Source: Cylindrotheca closterium
Taxonomy: Eukaryota; Bacillariophyta; Bacillariophyceae; Bacillariales; Bacillariaceae
DNA: 64,000 nt
Direction: 5' to 3'
Assembly: GCA_933822405.4 (NCBI GenBank)
Contig: CAKOGP040000446.1
Span: 244,737-308,736, forward strand
In this document: one piece after another, positions 9,501 to 20,844 of the stretch
Layout: each line of letters opens with the position of its first letter
How positions within the stretch are numbered: the stretch's first letter is position 1
Translations under genes and position numbers: made by a program
Notes under the pieces: model-generated
Told to the model about the DNA's origin: nothing
What the model saw: the letters and a program-made list of their open reading frames with translations, nothing else
The model's database searches: none

Positions 9501-11874
9501 CTAGAACGCTCTCAAGCTTGAGAGATCTACATCCGACCTATTATCTTCGAAAATCGACAAAAGAGGATTCACCACGACACCGACGGCATCTTCCCGACTG
9601 GTGGATTCAATTTGTAGGCTTAGAACTGGGTCGTGGAGCGACTTCCGAATCATAAAATAGCCACCATCGTCACCTGTGGAAACGCGGATACCCTCTTGAT
9701 TGTCACTATCGATGAGCCAGTTGTTGTCTTCTTTGGCACAGTACAATTCAATGTTCTGCTCCACGACATCGAACACGCGGGCCAGAGTGTCCAATTTTCC
9801 ATCGACTGCCGTCAGCCGAAGCTCACTCACCAAAGGCAGCTCCTGGAGACTCGAAATGAGATCCAGTACGTATGAATCTGCATTTGTGGCCTTTGCTCGC
9901 GCCATCAGACCAATGACCTTGATAGCCGTGTAGGTACCGTCATCCAGGTAATCATTTTCTTTCAACGCGCAGCTGGATTTTTTTATGTTTCATTCATTCG
10001 TCAGTCAAGTGTAGCATATGTATGATCATTGTTACCTCTCGGAAGCAAACATAAACTTACTGTCCAGATGTCTCGATCGCGGTTTCCGCATTGACGATGG
10101 TTTCGGCAAAGGAGCGTGCTTTGCGAATGACGTTGGCATAACCCCTGACATGTCGAATGTGAATCAACCCCTGTGATTACGAAAGATCTAGACAGTGAGA
10201 AAAATACCAAACAAAAGGCATGTGTCACATCACACTAATTGTCATGGAAATCGCTCACCAAATCGTTCAAAAAGGCCGACAGCCCTGTGGATGTAACAGA
10301 GTCCGTGACGATGGCACATCCAGGTGACTGACGAGCCATGATCACACCCATCATGGCAATCAAACGATTTTTAATCAGTGGTTCGTATCCATGATTTCGA
10401 GACTTTAGCACCATTCCGCATCGGTCCGCATCCGTATCCAGTAGGATTCCCATGTCAGCCTCACTCGATCGGCACGCCTCGATGGTTTCTTTCATCATTT
10501 CATCATTCTCTGGATTTGGAATACCTGCTGGAAAGGAGGCTAGTGGCTCGGTGTGCAAGGATGCCGACATGTCCGCTCCCAGATCCGACAGTACCTTTCG
10601 AAAGAATCCTCCTGACCCATTTCCCGAGTTGAGAACAATCTTCAATCCCTCAAGAGGTTTCTCCGAGTGCTCCTCCTGGCTCCCACGACCAAAGACCTCC
10701 TTCATCAGTGACGCTTTCAGCTCGTCTTCGTAGTATGGCATCCAATCGACCCATTCCGAACAAAAGACACCATCGGATCCTGACGACGGTGGGATCATTC
10801 CCATGTCATGCCAACGCTGTGCGTATTGCTTGGCAATGTCAATCATCTCGGCGATTTGTTTCTTCTCAAAGCCGCCTATAATATATAATACAGTACATGC
10901 AACTTGTTAGTATACACTGGCTACCAACGGAAATTCGGACCACATGGTCAGCATATTGTGGACCTACCATCTGCGGTGAAGAATTTCAAGCCGTTTCTAT
11001 CGGCAGGTAGGTGACTGGCCGTGACCATTACTCCTCCATCGCATCGAGAAGAACTGAAAGCAAGCAATAAAAAGAAAGGAAACGAAGTAAGATCCGTGCG
11101 AATCATGGTAGTATTATATATGAATCACGTCGTCGGCGTCCCACAATATGCCTTACCGACAAAATGAAAAAAGGGAGGGCGTCGTAGCAATTCCTGTATA
11201 AACCACTCGTACACCATCGACGGCCTCGGCCCCTCGTCCAAATACATCTGCCAATCTGGAACCGTGTGACCTGGGATCCCGTCCAATACATACGACTGAG
11301 TGTGCCACAAAGGAACAGATTGAGGATCCAAATCAACCTTGAAAGAAGAACCAAATAACCTTCTGCACTTACCGACATCTTCGCCTCGTCGTCCAGTAAA
11401 CCCTTGCTTTTTGAGCATGGTTGCAAAGGCATATCCAAGACAATGAGTAGCAAAAGGAGTCAATGCTGGAAGATTGGAATTATCTTGAACAATCGCCTTG
11501 GTCACCTCTCTAAGATTCCCGAGACGAGGATGGTCAATGAACCGTCCTCTCACGTCCGACCCCGAAGCGAGGTCGTCAATGCTTTGAAGAATCTTTTTTA
11601 GGGTTGGAGGCATGTTGGTATTGTCGCAGTCTGAAACAAAGAAACCAGTGAGATAGGCGTCATCAATAGGTGAACTTGTTGTTGTTTTTCCACCGGCCAT
11701 GAGGTCACCGTCCGAACCAATTGACGGACCGAGCGCCGATAAAATCCTGGTGGATGGAGCAGGATTCTCGTAGTTGTTCCTTGGATGAGGAACAGCAGCA
11801 TTGCGCGAAGAAGGGGCCTTTGAAACAAATGTCCACGCGGCGCAAGGTAGGAGATAGAAGATAGTCAGCTTCAT
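9501..11874 (-). CDS. Phosphohexomutase (PGM/PMM family), probably plastid-targeted, copy 1
   Basis: Six exons (11874-11373, 11295-11157, 11053-10968, 10875-10259, 10170-10061, 9972-9501), 641 aa. An alpha-D-phosphohexomutase interconverts sugar 1- and 6-phosphates through a phosphoserine. Visible motifs in order: ASGSDVRG, CIGRDPRSHGSRLAD, the phosphoserine loop TASHLPADRNGLKFFTADGG, AGIPNPEN, metal loop DTDADRCG, VTDSVTSTGL, and sugar-binding ETSGHCALKEN (family usually GHGALKEN). It most resembles the plant-type phosphoglucosamine/phosphomannomutase-like clade; substrate cannot be assigned. The N-terminus MKLTIFYLLPCAAWTFVSKAP is a signal peptide followed by Trp in a Ser/Pro/basic region, like a diatom bipartite plastid presequence. 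A near-identical copy lies upstream on the same strand. Confidence 0.88.
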
Positions 11875-12415
11875 GATGTAGAACTTTGATGATCCAGATA
11901 ATAACTACAAAGAATAATTGTGAAATACAAATGTCGTGTTTCCGCAGTCGCGCACAATCAGAAGCTTGCAAAAAGAGAAGTCATAATTTCACGCTCTGAA
12001 GTATACATAATCGCGTCTATGTTGCATGGCAGACGCCGTCTGTACTGCGTGTCTCAGCCATGTCGTATATATACGCGGTACCTGGTACCGGTGGTACCGG
12101 TACTCTTGCACATACTGCATTTTCATAATGATCGTATAGCAGATTAGCCGGCGACGAAGCTATTGCTGTGCTTAAACCACATGATGTAGCCCTGCCTTGA
12201 AAGTCTCACGCGAATGCTATCATGGAAAATTCATATGCTATACGACGTCATGCTGATATCATGGTTAGTACATTGAACATGCGCCGAGTATACGAGAAGC
12301 GAGTAGTGCTAGGTTTGGCACCTCGGGGAGATTAGGCACTGGTTTGTTCCGAGGTCGTATCATAGGACATTTCATAAAGGATAATCTAATCGCATTGGCC
12401 ACGGGAGGCGAAGCC
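11875..12415. other. Intergenic between phosphohexomutase copies
   Basis: About 540 bp. Contains TATA-like runs and an ACCGGT-rich palindromic stretch near 12070-12112 (CGCGGTACCTGGTACCGG then TGGTACCGGTAC). No coding sequence is convincing. It serves as promoter for copy 1 and 3' flank of copy 2. Confidence 0.55.
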
Positions 12416-12585
12416 AATAATCCCAGCAAGGTACACGGTGCCAACAGTTGGTGATGTCCCAAAGAAGAGTCGAACGATACGACAGAAGCAATGGTCATGT
12501 TGTTGAAAACAAAAAGACCCGGACGATGCTTCTAAAACAAAAGAATTCTAAAAGCAGTCGATCTTGTTCACGCCTCATTTTTCAG

Positions 12586-14941
12586 CTAGAACGCTCTCAA
12601 GCTTGAGAGATCTACATCCGACCTATTTTCTTCGAAAATCGACAAAAGAGGATTCACCACGACACCGACGGCATCTTCCCGACTGGTGGATTCAATTTGT
12701 AGGCTTAGAACTGGGTCGTGGAGCGACTTCCGAATCATGAAGTAGCCACCATCGTCGCCTGTGGAAACGCGGATACCCTCTTGATTGTCACTATCGATGA
12801 GCCAGTTGTTGTCTTCTTTGGCACAGTACAATTCAATGTTCTGCTCCACGACATCGAACACGCGGGCCAGAGTGTCCAATTTTCCATCGACTGCCGTCAG
12901 CCGAAGCTCACTCACCAAAGGCAGCTCCTGGAGACTCGAAATGAGATCCAGTACGTATGAATCTGCATTTGTGGCCTTTGCTCGCGCCATCAGACCAATG
13001 ACCTTGATAGCCGTGTAGGTACCGTCATCCAGGTAATCATTTTCTTTCAACGCGCAGCTGGATTTTTTTATGTTTCATTCATTCGTCAGTCAAGTGTAGC
13101 ATATGTATGATCATTGTTACCTCTCGGAAGCAAACATAAACTTACTGTCCAGATGTCTCGATCGCGGTTTCCGCATTGACGATGGTTTCGGCAAAGGAGC
13201 GTGCTTTGCGAATGACGTTGGCATAACCCCTGACATGTCGAATGTGAATCAACCCCTGTGATTACGAAAGATCTAGACAGTGAGAAAAATACCAAACAAA
13301 AGGCATGTGTCACATCACACTAATTGTCATGGAAATCGCTCACCAAATCGTTCAAAAAGGCCGACAGCCCTGTGGATGTAACAGAGTCCGTGACGATGGC
13401 ACATCCAGGTGACTGACGAGCCATGATCACACCCATCATGGCAATCAAACGATTTTTAATCAGTGGTTCGTATCCATGATTTCGAGACTTTAGCACCATT
13501 CCGCATCGGTCCGCATCCGTATCCAGTAGGATTCCCATGTCAGCCTCACTCGATCGGCACGCCTCGATGGTTTCTTTCATCATTTCATCATTCTCTGGAT
13601 TTGGAATACCTGCTGGAAAGGAGGCTAGCGGCTCGGTGTGCAAGGATGCCGACATGTCCGCTCCCAGATCCGACAGTACCTTTCGAAAGAATCCCCCTGA
13701 CCCATTTCCCGAGTTGAGAACAATCTTCAATCCCTCAAGAGGTTTCTCCGAATGCTCCTCCTGGCTCCCGCGACCAAAGACCTCCTTCATCAGTGACGCT
13801 TTCAGCTCGTCTTCGTAGTATGGCATCCAATCGACCCATTCCGAACAAAAGACACCATCGGATCCTGACGACGGTGGGATCATTCCCATGTCGTGCCAAC
13901 GCTGTGCGTATTGCTTGGCAATGTCAATCATCTCGGCGATTTGTTCCTTCTCAAAGCCGCCTATAATATATAATACAGTACATGCAACTTGTTAGTATAC
14001 ACTGGCTACCAACGGAAATTCGGACCACTTGGTCAGCATATTGTGGACCTACCATCTGCGGTGAAGAATTTCAAGCCGTTTCTATCGGCAGGTAGGTGAC
14101 TGGCCGTGACCATTACTCCTCCATCGCATCGAGAAGAACTGAAAGCAAGCAATAAAAAGAAAGGAAAGGAAGTAAGATCCGTGCGAATCATGGTAGTATT
14201 ATATGAATCACGTCGTCGGCGTCCCACATAATATGCCTTACCGACAAAATGAAAAAAGGGAGGGCGTCGTAGCAATTCCTGTATAAACCACTCGTACACC
14301 ATTGACGTCCTCAACTCCTCTTCCAAAGGCATCTGCCAGTCTGGAACCGTGTGACCTGGGATCCCGTCCAATACATACGACTGTGCGGTATAAAGAAGAT
14401 TGAGTTGAATCTTTCAAGGAAAACCAGATAAACTTCTAAACTTACCGGCATCATCGCCTCGTCGTCCAGTAAACCCTTGCTTTTTGAGCATGGTTGCAAA
14501 GGCATATCCGAGACAATGAGTAGCAAAAGGAGTCAATGCTGGAAGATTGGAATTATCTTTAGCAATCGCTTTGGTCACCTCTCTAAGATTCCCGAGACGA
14601 GGATGGTCAATGAACCGTCCTCTCACGTCCGACCCCGAAGCGAGGTCGTCAATGGTTTGAAGAATTTTTTTTAGGGTGGGAGGCATGTTGGTATTGTCGC
14701 ACTCTGAGACAAAGAAAGCAGTGAGAAAGGCGTCGTCATTTGCCTTCTCACTAGCAATGAGGTCACCGTCCGTACCAACTGAAGGATCGAGCACCGAAAA
14801 AATGCTGGTGGATGGAGCAGGATGGTTCTCGTCGTTGTTCCTCCTTGAAAGAGTAAAAGCAGGAGCATTGCGCAAAGAAGGTGACTTTGAAACAAATGTC
14901 CACGCGGCGCAAGGTAGGAGATAGAAGATAGCCAGCTTCAT
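12586..14941 (-). CDS. Phosphohexomutase (PGM/PMM family), probably plastid-targeted, copy 2
   Basis: Same six-exon structure: 14941-14446, 14380-14242, 14138-14053, 13960-13344, 13255-13146, 13057-12586; 639 aa (an extra Met is available at 14944). Exons 4-6 encode essentially the same protein as copy 1 (for example E for D near the C-terminus). Exon 1 differs in the linker after the signal peptide (MKLAIFYLLPCAAWTFVSKSP, then APAFTLSRRNN), and intron 1 is much shorter. All catalytic motifs are kept, so both copies look functional. Shared plastid-type presequence suggests dosage rather than different compartments. Confidence 0.88.
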
Positions 14942-15382
14942 CATGTAGAATTTTGATGATCCAGATATTAATTGCACAGAATAATAACAATGAAACACTG
15001 TTTGAGCTTCTTCAGTCGAGCTCTCCGATAAAAAAAATCAGAAGCCTTCAACCAAGAGAAGCCATCAATTTCAAAATAGATTGCGCAAAAAATCCTTCGC
15101 CTTGTCATCCGCCGGACGACGATTGGACCATTTGACTATCGATTGATTGATTCGACCTGATCTGCGACAGAACTACGACACTCATACGAAAGTATTCTTT
15201 CCACGTTATTTCCGCCACATCATCTCACTTGAAGAACGTTTCATCAGTTGGAGAGGTGAAACATAAAATTCTTTTCACATCCACTCGCATCATCGTCCAT
15301 CAAAATTCTGTTGCTTGCACGGCAGTTCGTTCCACAAAAAGAACTACAGTAAGAACTACTGAAAGGAAGGAAAGAAGGAAGG
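14942..15382. promoter_or_regulatory. Shared divergent promoter region
   Basis: About 440 bp between the divergently transcribed phosphohexomutase copy 2 and the phosphate carrier. No gene-like frame. A purine-rich GAAAGGAAGGAAAG run lies just before the carrier start. No specific factor site is assigned. Confidence 0.45.
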
Positions 15383-16435
15383 ATGGATCATCACGACTGT
15401 TTCTTGGATACTACTGATCAACAGTACCAATCATTGTATACTGCTTCTACCTGTGTTGGGGCGTCACTGGTATCATCATCAGGAAGGATGGCTAACAATC
15501 TCATCTCTGCACCAACCGTTGCTGTCAACTACAACCATCATAGCAACAGCAACAACAATGATTACAAGTATGCCAAATGCCTCATCAGTGGCGTCTGTGC
15601 CAGCAGCATTCGATGGGTATTGACACCCTTTGACAATGTGAAATGCAAAATGCAAGTCGAACCTTCCAAGTATCCTACTTTTGTGAGTGGACTGAGGATA
15701 ACCTGGCAAAACCATGGCACAGCAGGACTTTACCGCGGACTGTCTCCTACCATCCTCGCCTATTCTGCTCAAACGGGTACCAAATACATGATGTACGATG
15801 TCTTCAAGGATTCTTGGGCTCAGTATTTTGGAGCCGAATTTTGTCAGGATCACAAGAATGCCATTTACATTTTGTCTGCTGCTGGGGCCGAAGCGATTGC
15901 CGACGTGGCCATGGCTCCGTGGGAAATGATCAAGGTCAAGGTCCAAACCACTCCCACTTTTCCATCACGACTATCAACCGCCTTGGCCACCATGCTGGGA
16001 GATCGCAAACTGTATCAGTTTCCCTTTGGAACCATACGGCCACTCTGGACGCGACAGATTGTGGGAACGGTGGCCAATTTTTATACCTTTGAATGCGTCA
16101 CGGATTACATTTACTCGTCGGACGAATTGACTCGCCTCTTTACGAGTGACAATGACTCGGCCTCTGGAAAACTCGTGGTGACCTGTGTGGCCGGGTCAAT
16201 GGCGGGAGTGGTATCCGCAGTCATTTCCCATCCCTTTGATGTCATGGTGTCACTCCGAACCCAACATCCCAACCAACCAATGCTCACCACCATTCAAGAT
16301 TATGGTTGGAAGAATCTTTTTACGAGAGGATTGGGACCACGAGTGGGACTCACGTCTTCAATTCTTTGCGTCCAATGGTTCTTGTACGATAGCTGTCGCA
16401 CGATGTTGGGAATGCCCACCAGCGGGTCTCACTAA
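15383..16435 (+). CDS. SLC25A3: Mitochondrial phosphate carrier-type protein (SLC25 family)
   Basis: Intronless, 350 aa. Three mitochondrial-carrier repeats: KYAKCLISGVCASSIRWVLT with PFDNVKCKMQ; YILSAAGAEAIADVAMAPWE with MIKVKVQT; LVVTCVAGSMAGVVSAVISH with PFDVMVSLRT. The PxDxxK-type signatures and segments VKCKMQVEPSKY, RGLSPTILAYSAQTGTKYM, PLWTRQIVGTVANF and LCVQWFLYDS match the phosphate carrier subgroup (SLC25A3/Mir1), which imports phosphate with protons into the matrix for ATP synthesis. The N-terminal 60 residues are Asn/Ser-rich and poorly conserved; Met at 15488 is an alternative start. Inner mitochondrial membrane expected. Confidence 0.88.
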   Translation: MDHHDCFLDTTDQQYQSLYTASTCVGASLVSSSGRMANNLISAPTVAVNYNHHSNSNNNDYKYAKCLISGVCASSIRWVLTPFDNVKCKMQVEPSKYPTFVSGLRITWQNHGTAGLYRGLSPTILAYSAQTGTKYMMYDVFKDSWAQYFGAEFCQDHKNAIYILSAAGAEAIADVAMAPWEMIKVKVQTTPTFPSRLSTALATMLGDRKLYQFPFGTIRPLWTRQIVGTVANFYTFECVTDYIYSSDELTRLFTSDNDSASGKLVVTCVAGSMAGVVSAVISHPFDVMVSLRTQHPNQPMLTTIQDYGWKNLFTRGLGPRVGLTSSILCVQWFLYDSCRTMLGMPTSGSH

Positions 16436-16614
16436 ACAAACAAGACGGAACTCTTCAGTTTCCCAATCTGTTTCTACTGTATATTACATATTATATACAA
16501 ACTATATATTTTACTGAGCATGAAGAAATTTTTCAAAGCACACATATAACATTATATATCATCAAACATAAGTTTTGCTTATTAGTTGTACAACAAATCT
16601 TTTTACATTCTACG

Positions 16615-17636
16615 TTAGGTATCACTCTTTGTGAGTGCCATCTCTACCGTTTCCAATCCTTCAATCATTGCCTTGACATGGTCACCAGCAACGATTGGAC
16701 CCACTCCCTTGGGTGTTCCAGTATAAATCAAATCCCCTGGTTGCAGTGTGAACATGTGAGACAAGTGCGATATCACTTCTTCCACGGTCCAAATCATTTG
16801 ATTCAAAGTTCCTTCTTGCTTGGGTTCCCCATTTACCGTCAAGGAAATCTTGCTTGTGACATCTAACGAAAAGGAAGACGAGTCATCATCATCATCGTCA
16901 CCACCACTACTAATATTCCGTATCGGTGTGATGGCCGAAATGGGTGCTCCTTGGTCCAATGCCTTGGCGGTATCCCATGGCAGACCCTTGTCTTTGGACA
17001 AATTTTGCAAATCTCGTCTGGTCAAATCGATTCCAGTGGCATATCCAAAAATGTAGTCACTCGCTTTGGCAATGGGGATTTTGACGCCTTCTTGGCCAAT
17101 GGCGACTACCAATTCGACTTCGTAATGCAGATTGGTGGTGGCCAATGGATAGGGAATCTTGGTGTTCGTGGGGACAATGGCATTGGCAGGTTTGGTAAAG
17201 AAGACTTTTTTTTTGAGAAGTTTTAAAAAAAAAGAGACAGTGGGAAGCATCATGATTAGCATAATATATCAATGAATGAAGGAGACGATTGATTGATTGA
17301 CTGGTAAACACATATGACATCATATAACATACTTGGCTGAGACATGTTGGGATCCCCTCCCATTTCACGGACATGATCTGCATAGTTCCGTCCCACGCAA
17401 TACACTCGATGCACCGGAAAGCGTTGATCAGAGCCATGGATTTCCACAGACGGCGTTGGTGGAGGGGGAAATACAAAGGAGGACGAGGAGGCGGCACGGC
17501 TCGTCGTCATGTTCGTCACTACTGATGGAGTTGCTTTAGTCAGTCGAATGGGGAAACTTGTAATACCAGTGTTTTTGAAACCCGTTGTTGTCCTGAAGGC
17601 AATCGTTCGCAGAGATGAAGTTGACGTCTTCCACAT
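16615..17636 (-). CDS. FAHD1: FAHD1-like fumarylacetoacetate hydrolase family protein, mitochondrial
   Basis: Two exons, 17636-17333 and 17204-16615, 297 aa. Family motifs: [80 protein letters not shown] and [18 protein letters not shown]1-type enzymes are Mg-dependent acylpyruvases/oxaloacetate decarboxylases. Glu in the HYEVEL segment and Asp in GIDLTRRD match metal ligands. The chosen start gives [20 protein letters not shown], an Arg/Ser/Thr-rich presequence fitting mitochondrial import; the frame is open upstream to 17876. An acid tract (Asp/Ser, 16860-16905) interrupts a surface loop. The acceptor sits in an A-rich run, so this junction is slightly less certain. Confidence 0.85.
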
Positions 17637-18080
17637 TGAACAATGGTATTTTATTTTATGAATGTGCGAAGTATTCTCAATATCATAATTTTTTCGCCCG
17701 CACAATCTTTTTGGAAATATCTCAAAGACGCACGCCTGCAAGACGATTGATTTGGTTGGGCAACGGGACGAGATGATACCAATAACTTTCGAACTTGTAC
17801 CACTATTGCTGACTACATATATGTTGACAAAAATCGCAAAAGCAGTCGTTGCATCTCGGACAGATCCCACTGGCAAAACTGCTAGTGGCTGATAATTATG
17901 TATTTATCGATTGAGATTGGGAAGTCATTTGATCTTGTACTCGTAGTATCGTAGTATCGTAGTAGTACTAGTTTACCATATTATCGCAACGCACGGCCAC
18001 CAATTGTTCTATCAAGAATCCTCAATGAATCATCATCCATCTGCCCGAACAGCATGAATAGGGTCCATCATTCGTTTAGT
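17637..18080. other. Intergenic
   Basis: About 440 bp between the FAHD1-like start and the 3' end of the bestrophin-like gene. The hydrolase frame stays open to 17876 but that extension looks non-conserved. A short TCGTAGTA repeat lies at about 17941-17968. Nothing else is evident. Confidence 0.5.
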
Positions 18081-19377
18081 CTAGACCAAAAGGGAGGTAG
18101 ATTCGGAAGGAAATTTGTCTTCCGCCGGATCGCCCTTCATGCTGGCCCGGACTTTGAGAGCCCATTCGGTTCCATCCACCATATCAATCGATCGAATGAC
18201 ATCCTCAAAGACAGTCTTGGCCATGCCCAAGTTATCAAAGTCATTCTCATCATTGCCAAAAGGATCATCCAGTTGAAGGGAGACAGTTTCAAGTCCCATG
18301 AAGGCATACGTCAACAACATGACGACCACGCAATGGACCAAAATGGTACTTCCATCCGAAGACAAGGCAAAGGGGAGAGTGTAGACCCACAAGAACATCA
18401 TTGTACGCGCCATTTGTACCATGGGGAAAGGCATGGGAGTGGTAAACATTTTGTTTTGAGCATTGTAGCTGTTGACAAATCCATCAATGAGACTATTGAA
18501 CTTGAGCAAGAACCCAACCGGGAGTTCACCACCCTCCAAGGCAGTCTTGTGTTCGTACAAGGTCATGCGAAGGATTTGGGCCATGACAAAGGGAACACGG
18601 TAGGCTTCTTCCTTGGGTGTGCGTTTGGCATATCCCCACTGGTCAGCGATGCCCTTGGATTGGGATGCCCTCATGATCTTGGTCTTGGTTTCGTCATCCA
18701 TTTCGGGAACATCCCATGGCATGACCTGTTTGTCTTCAAAGTCGCAGGCGGCCATGGCAACGCGGAGGGTCAAACAGGAATGATACGCCAACTTGTTGCG
18801 CCATGCCTTGGCTGCCTCTGTTTGGTCGTCCATGGTATGACTGGCCTGTAATCGTCAAAAGGACAATGACAATTGTTCATTTTTATGATTGTGTAGATTC
18901 AATGAAACCAGTTGAAAGACCGTAGAATTAGTGAGACCAGAAACCTTCCAGATGCACAATTCAAAACACTTCAAATCTGATGGTCATCACAATGCCACCA
19001 CAGCTCCACCAATATGAGAACTCTAATAACATAATTATAACAATATAACTTACAACAGCATCAGTCAGGGCTCGAATGGAAGCTAGCATACCTCCAAGGT
19101 TGCTTCGGGCAGTATTGAAACGTGCCAAGGCCATGTTGGCACGGGTGACACAGAAGAAAGCCACAAAGAAGATGGAGATTGTGTGTCCCTTGTCCGTAAT
19201 CTTGATGCCATGCTTGGCCATGAGATCGTCAAAGACAAAGAAATCCAACAGCATCATTAGGACATTGAAGACACAGTACTTCCAAATGTAAATATAGACG
19301 GATCCATGGAGTTGGGTAATCACAGCCCAGTGATTACGGGTCTCGTAGTGCACGGCGAATTCTCCCGGTAGCTTCAT
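18081..19377 (-). CDS. Bestrophin-like anion channel (UPF0187/RFP-TM family)
   Basis: Two exons, 19377-19054 and 18845-18081, 362 aa. Hydrophobic helices IYIWKYCVFNVLMMLLDFFV and ISIFFVAFFCVTRANMALAR are followed by RFNTARSNLGGMLASIRAL, the family's helix-turn region. The second half has TPMPFPMVQMARTMMFLWVY, PFALSS...VVVMLLTYAFMGLE and the hallmark LDDPFGNDENDFDNLGMA (Asp-rich, DENDxxxD). Bestrophins conduct chloride or bicarbonate; in algae some are thylakoid bicarbonate channels, but no transit peptide is evident so the membrane is unknown. A 265-codon antisense frame over exon 2 is a shadow. Start ATG 19377 is the first Met of the conserved block. Confidence 0.85.
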
Positions 19378-19758
19378 CCTCTTTTAATTTGGTTGGTTCG
19401 TTGATTGGTTTGTTTTTGAGATGATCTCCGAATTATTGGCATTACAGTATATACGGTAATAATACCTATTTCGCATTATTTTATATTCCAATCGGCGAAT
19501 GGGAAGATTTCGTGTCAATGCCGGATTTCACCGCGCGAAAACCACGCGAAAGATCCCCTTTCCACACGATGCGGTTTGATTGGTCAGAAAAAGTGCATGC
19601 GACACATCCAAAGATTACAGTATTCCCAAAAGCAAGATTGAAGATACTGTACCCCGGATGAGATCTGATGACGGACACGCTACGCTGCCAACGGAGATTT
19701 CAATTTTCGTTTCATTCACATATAGAGACTATTCACTATTTCAATCAACATCATCAAC
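19378..19758. promoter_or_regulatory. Shared divergent promoter region
   Basis: About 380 bp between the divergent bestrophin-like gene and the small FAS1 gene. No credible frame. Promoters for both genes should lie here; no site is assigned. Confidence 0.45.
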
Positions 19759-20453
19759 ATGTCATCCATCTTTGCTTCTACCATTTGCCTACTCCTTTTG
19801 ACGCTTCAGTATGCTGGTGCTGAATCCTTCATCAGTCAGTCTGTTGCAACTGGACAATTTGGCCTGTTGAATGCCACAATGGTTCAATACAACGTTGCTA
19901 GCCTTTTGGTACGTGATGGATTGTTTTGCTGATTGCTTCTTGTTCCTTTTGTTTGTTGTTTGATCGACCAACTATGCATACGAGTGTCCAATAATCATGG
20001 TGTCTCACTTTTTAAAATCCTTATTGCTTTACAGGCCCTTCTTGGTGGTTCAAAGATTAGTAAGTCGTCCACATGGAACGAACGCCAGCTGATGTCATTT
20101 TCATTTCATTCTATTCTGCTGGTTTATAGACGATGATGAATCAATGAATCAATGAATGTGCACTAACCACATTTTTTACTACTATCATGCTTCTACTTTG
20201 CAGCCATTTTTGGACCTACCGATGCTGCCTTGACAGCGGCAGGTATTACCGATCCTTCATCCTTGTCCGAACCCGTACTCTTGCGTCATGGCGTTGTGGG
20301 GCAGTACACCGCTGCAACCATTGCCACCAAGGCATGTCATGACCTCACCAGTTTGAGTCAAACCTCCTTGACTGTCATGACGGCTGCAGATGGAAGTATT
20401 ACCGTCAATGGTGGTAAGTGCGTGAGATATGAGCTTCATGCACATTGTTTGTA

Positions 20454-20484
<31 letters not shown>

Positions 20485-20844
20485 CGTCATTTGACATCCA
20501 GCAACTGACACATGTCCACCTGTCGCTTGTCACATTTTTATTCATCATTGGTGACCATCAATCCATCATTACAAATTGGTGCATGCATTGTTCTCAACAT
20601 GCATGTTACAGTTGCCGTGAACGCTACGTATGCTGACATTGTTGGTGACGAAGGCGTCTTTCATGGAATTAATGGTATCATTCCAGCTTCATACCCAGCT
20701 TGTCCCACTGAGGCTCCAGCACCAACCGATGCTCCTACCAATGACGAAGGCGCTGCTGATGAAAGTGCTGCAACCATGGTGGCAATGATGGCTGGCAGCA
20801 TCATGTTCCTCTCGACTTTTGTCTGTTCGTGCTTTCTACTATAA
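19759..20844 (+). CDS. Small single-domain secreted FAS1 protein
   Basis: Four exons (19759-19908, 20035-20059, 20204-20413, 20612-20844), 205 aa. Signal peptide MSSIFASTICLLLLTLQYAG, then one compact FAS1 domain: TIFGPTDAALTAAG, VLLRHGVVGQYTAATIAT, ITVNG, DEGVFHGINGIIP. A Pro/Thr/Ala stalk (TEAPAPTDAPTNDEGAADES) precedes a hydrophobic C-terminus (MMAGSIMFLSTFVCSCFLL), as in GPI-anchored proteins. Exon 2 has only 25 nt. The intron before TIFGP is phase 1, as in the large FAS1 genes. It is the smallest family member here and may approximate the ancestral module. Confidence 0.82.

Larger units (their letters stand above)
9331..14960. repeat. Tandem duplication (~3.09-kb offset) carrying the phosphohexomutase gene
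   Basis: 9331-11890 and 12416-14960 align at an offset of about 3085 bp. Exons 3-6 and their introns are almost identical, the 3' flank differs by several percent, and exon 1 plus intron 1 are clearly diverged. The uneven profile fits duplication followed by gene conversion of the 3' two thirds. Confidence 0.9.

Noticed and set aside
18054..18851. 265-codon plus-strand frame
   Set aside because: Antisense to exon 2 of the bestrophin-like gene, which has clear family motifs and a matching upstream exon.
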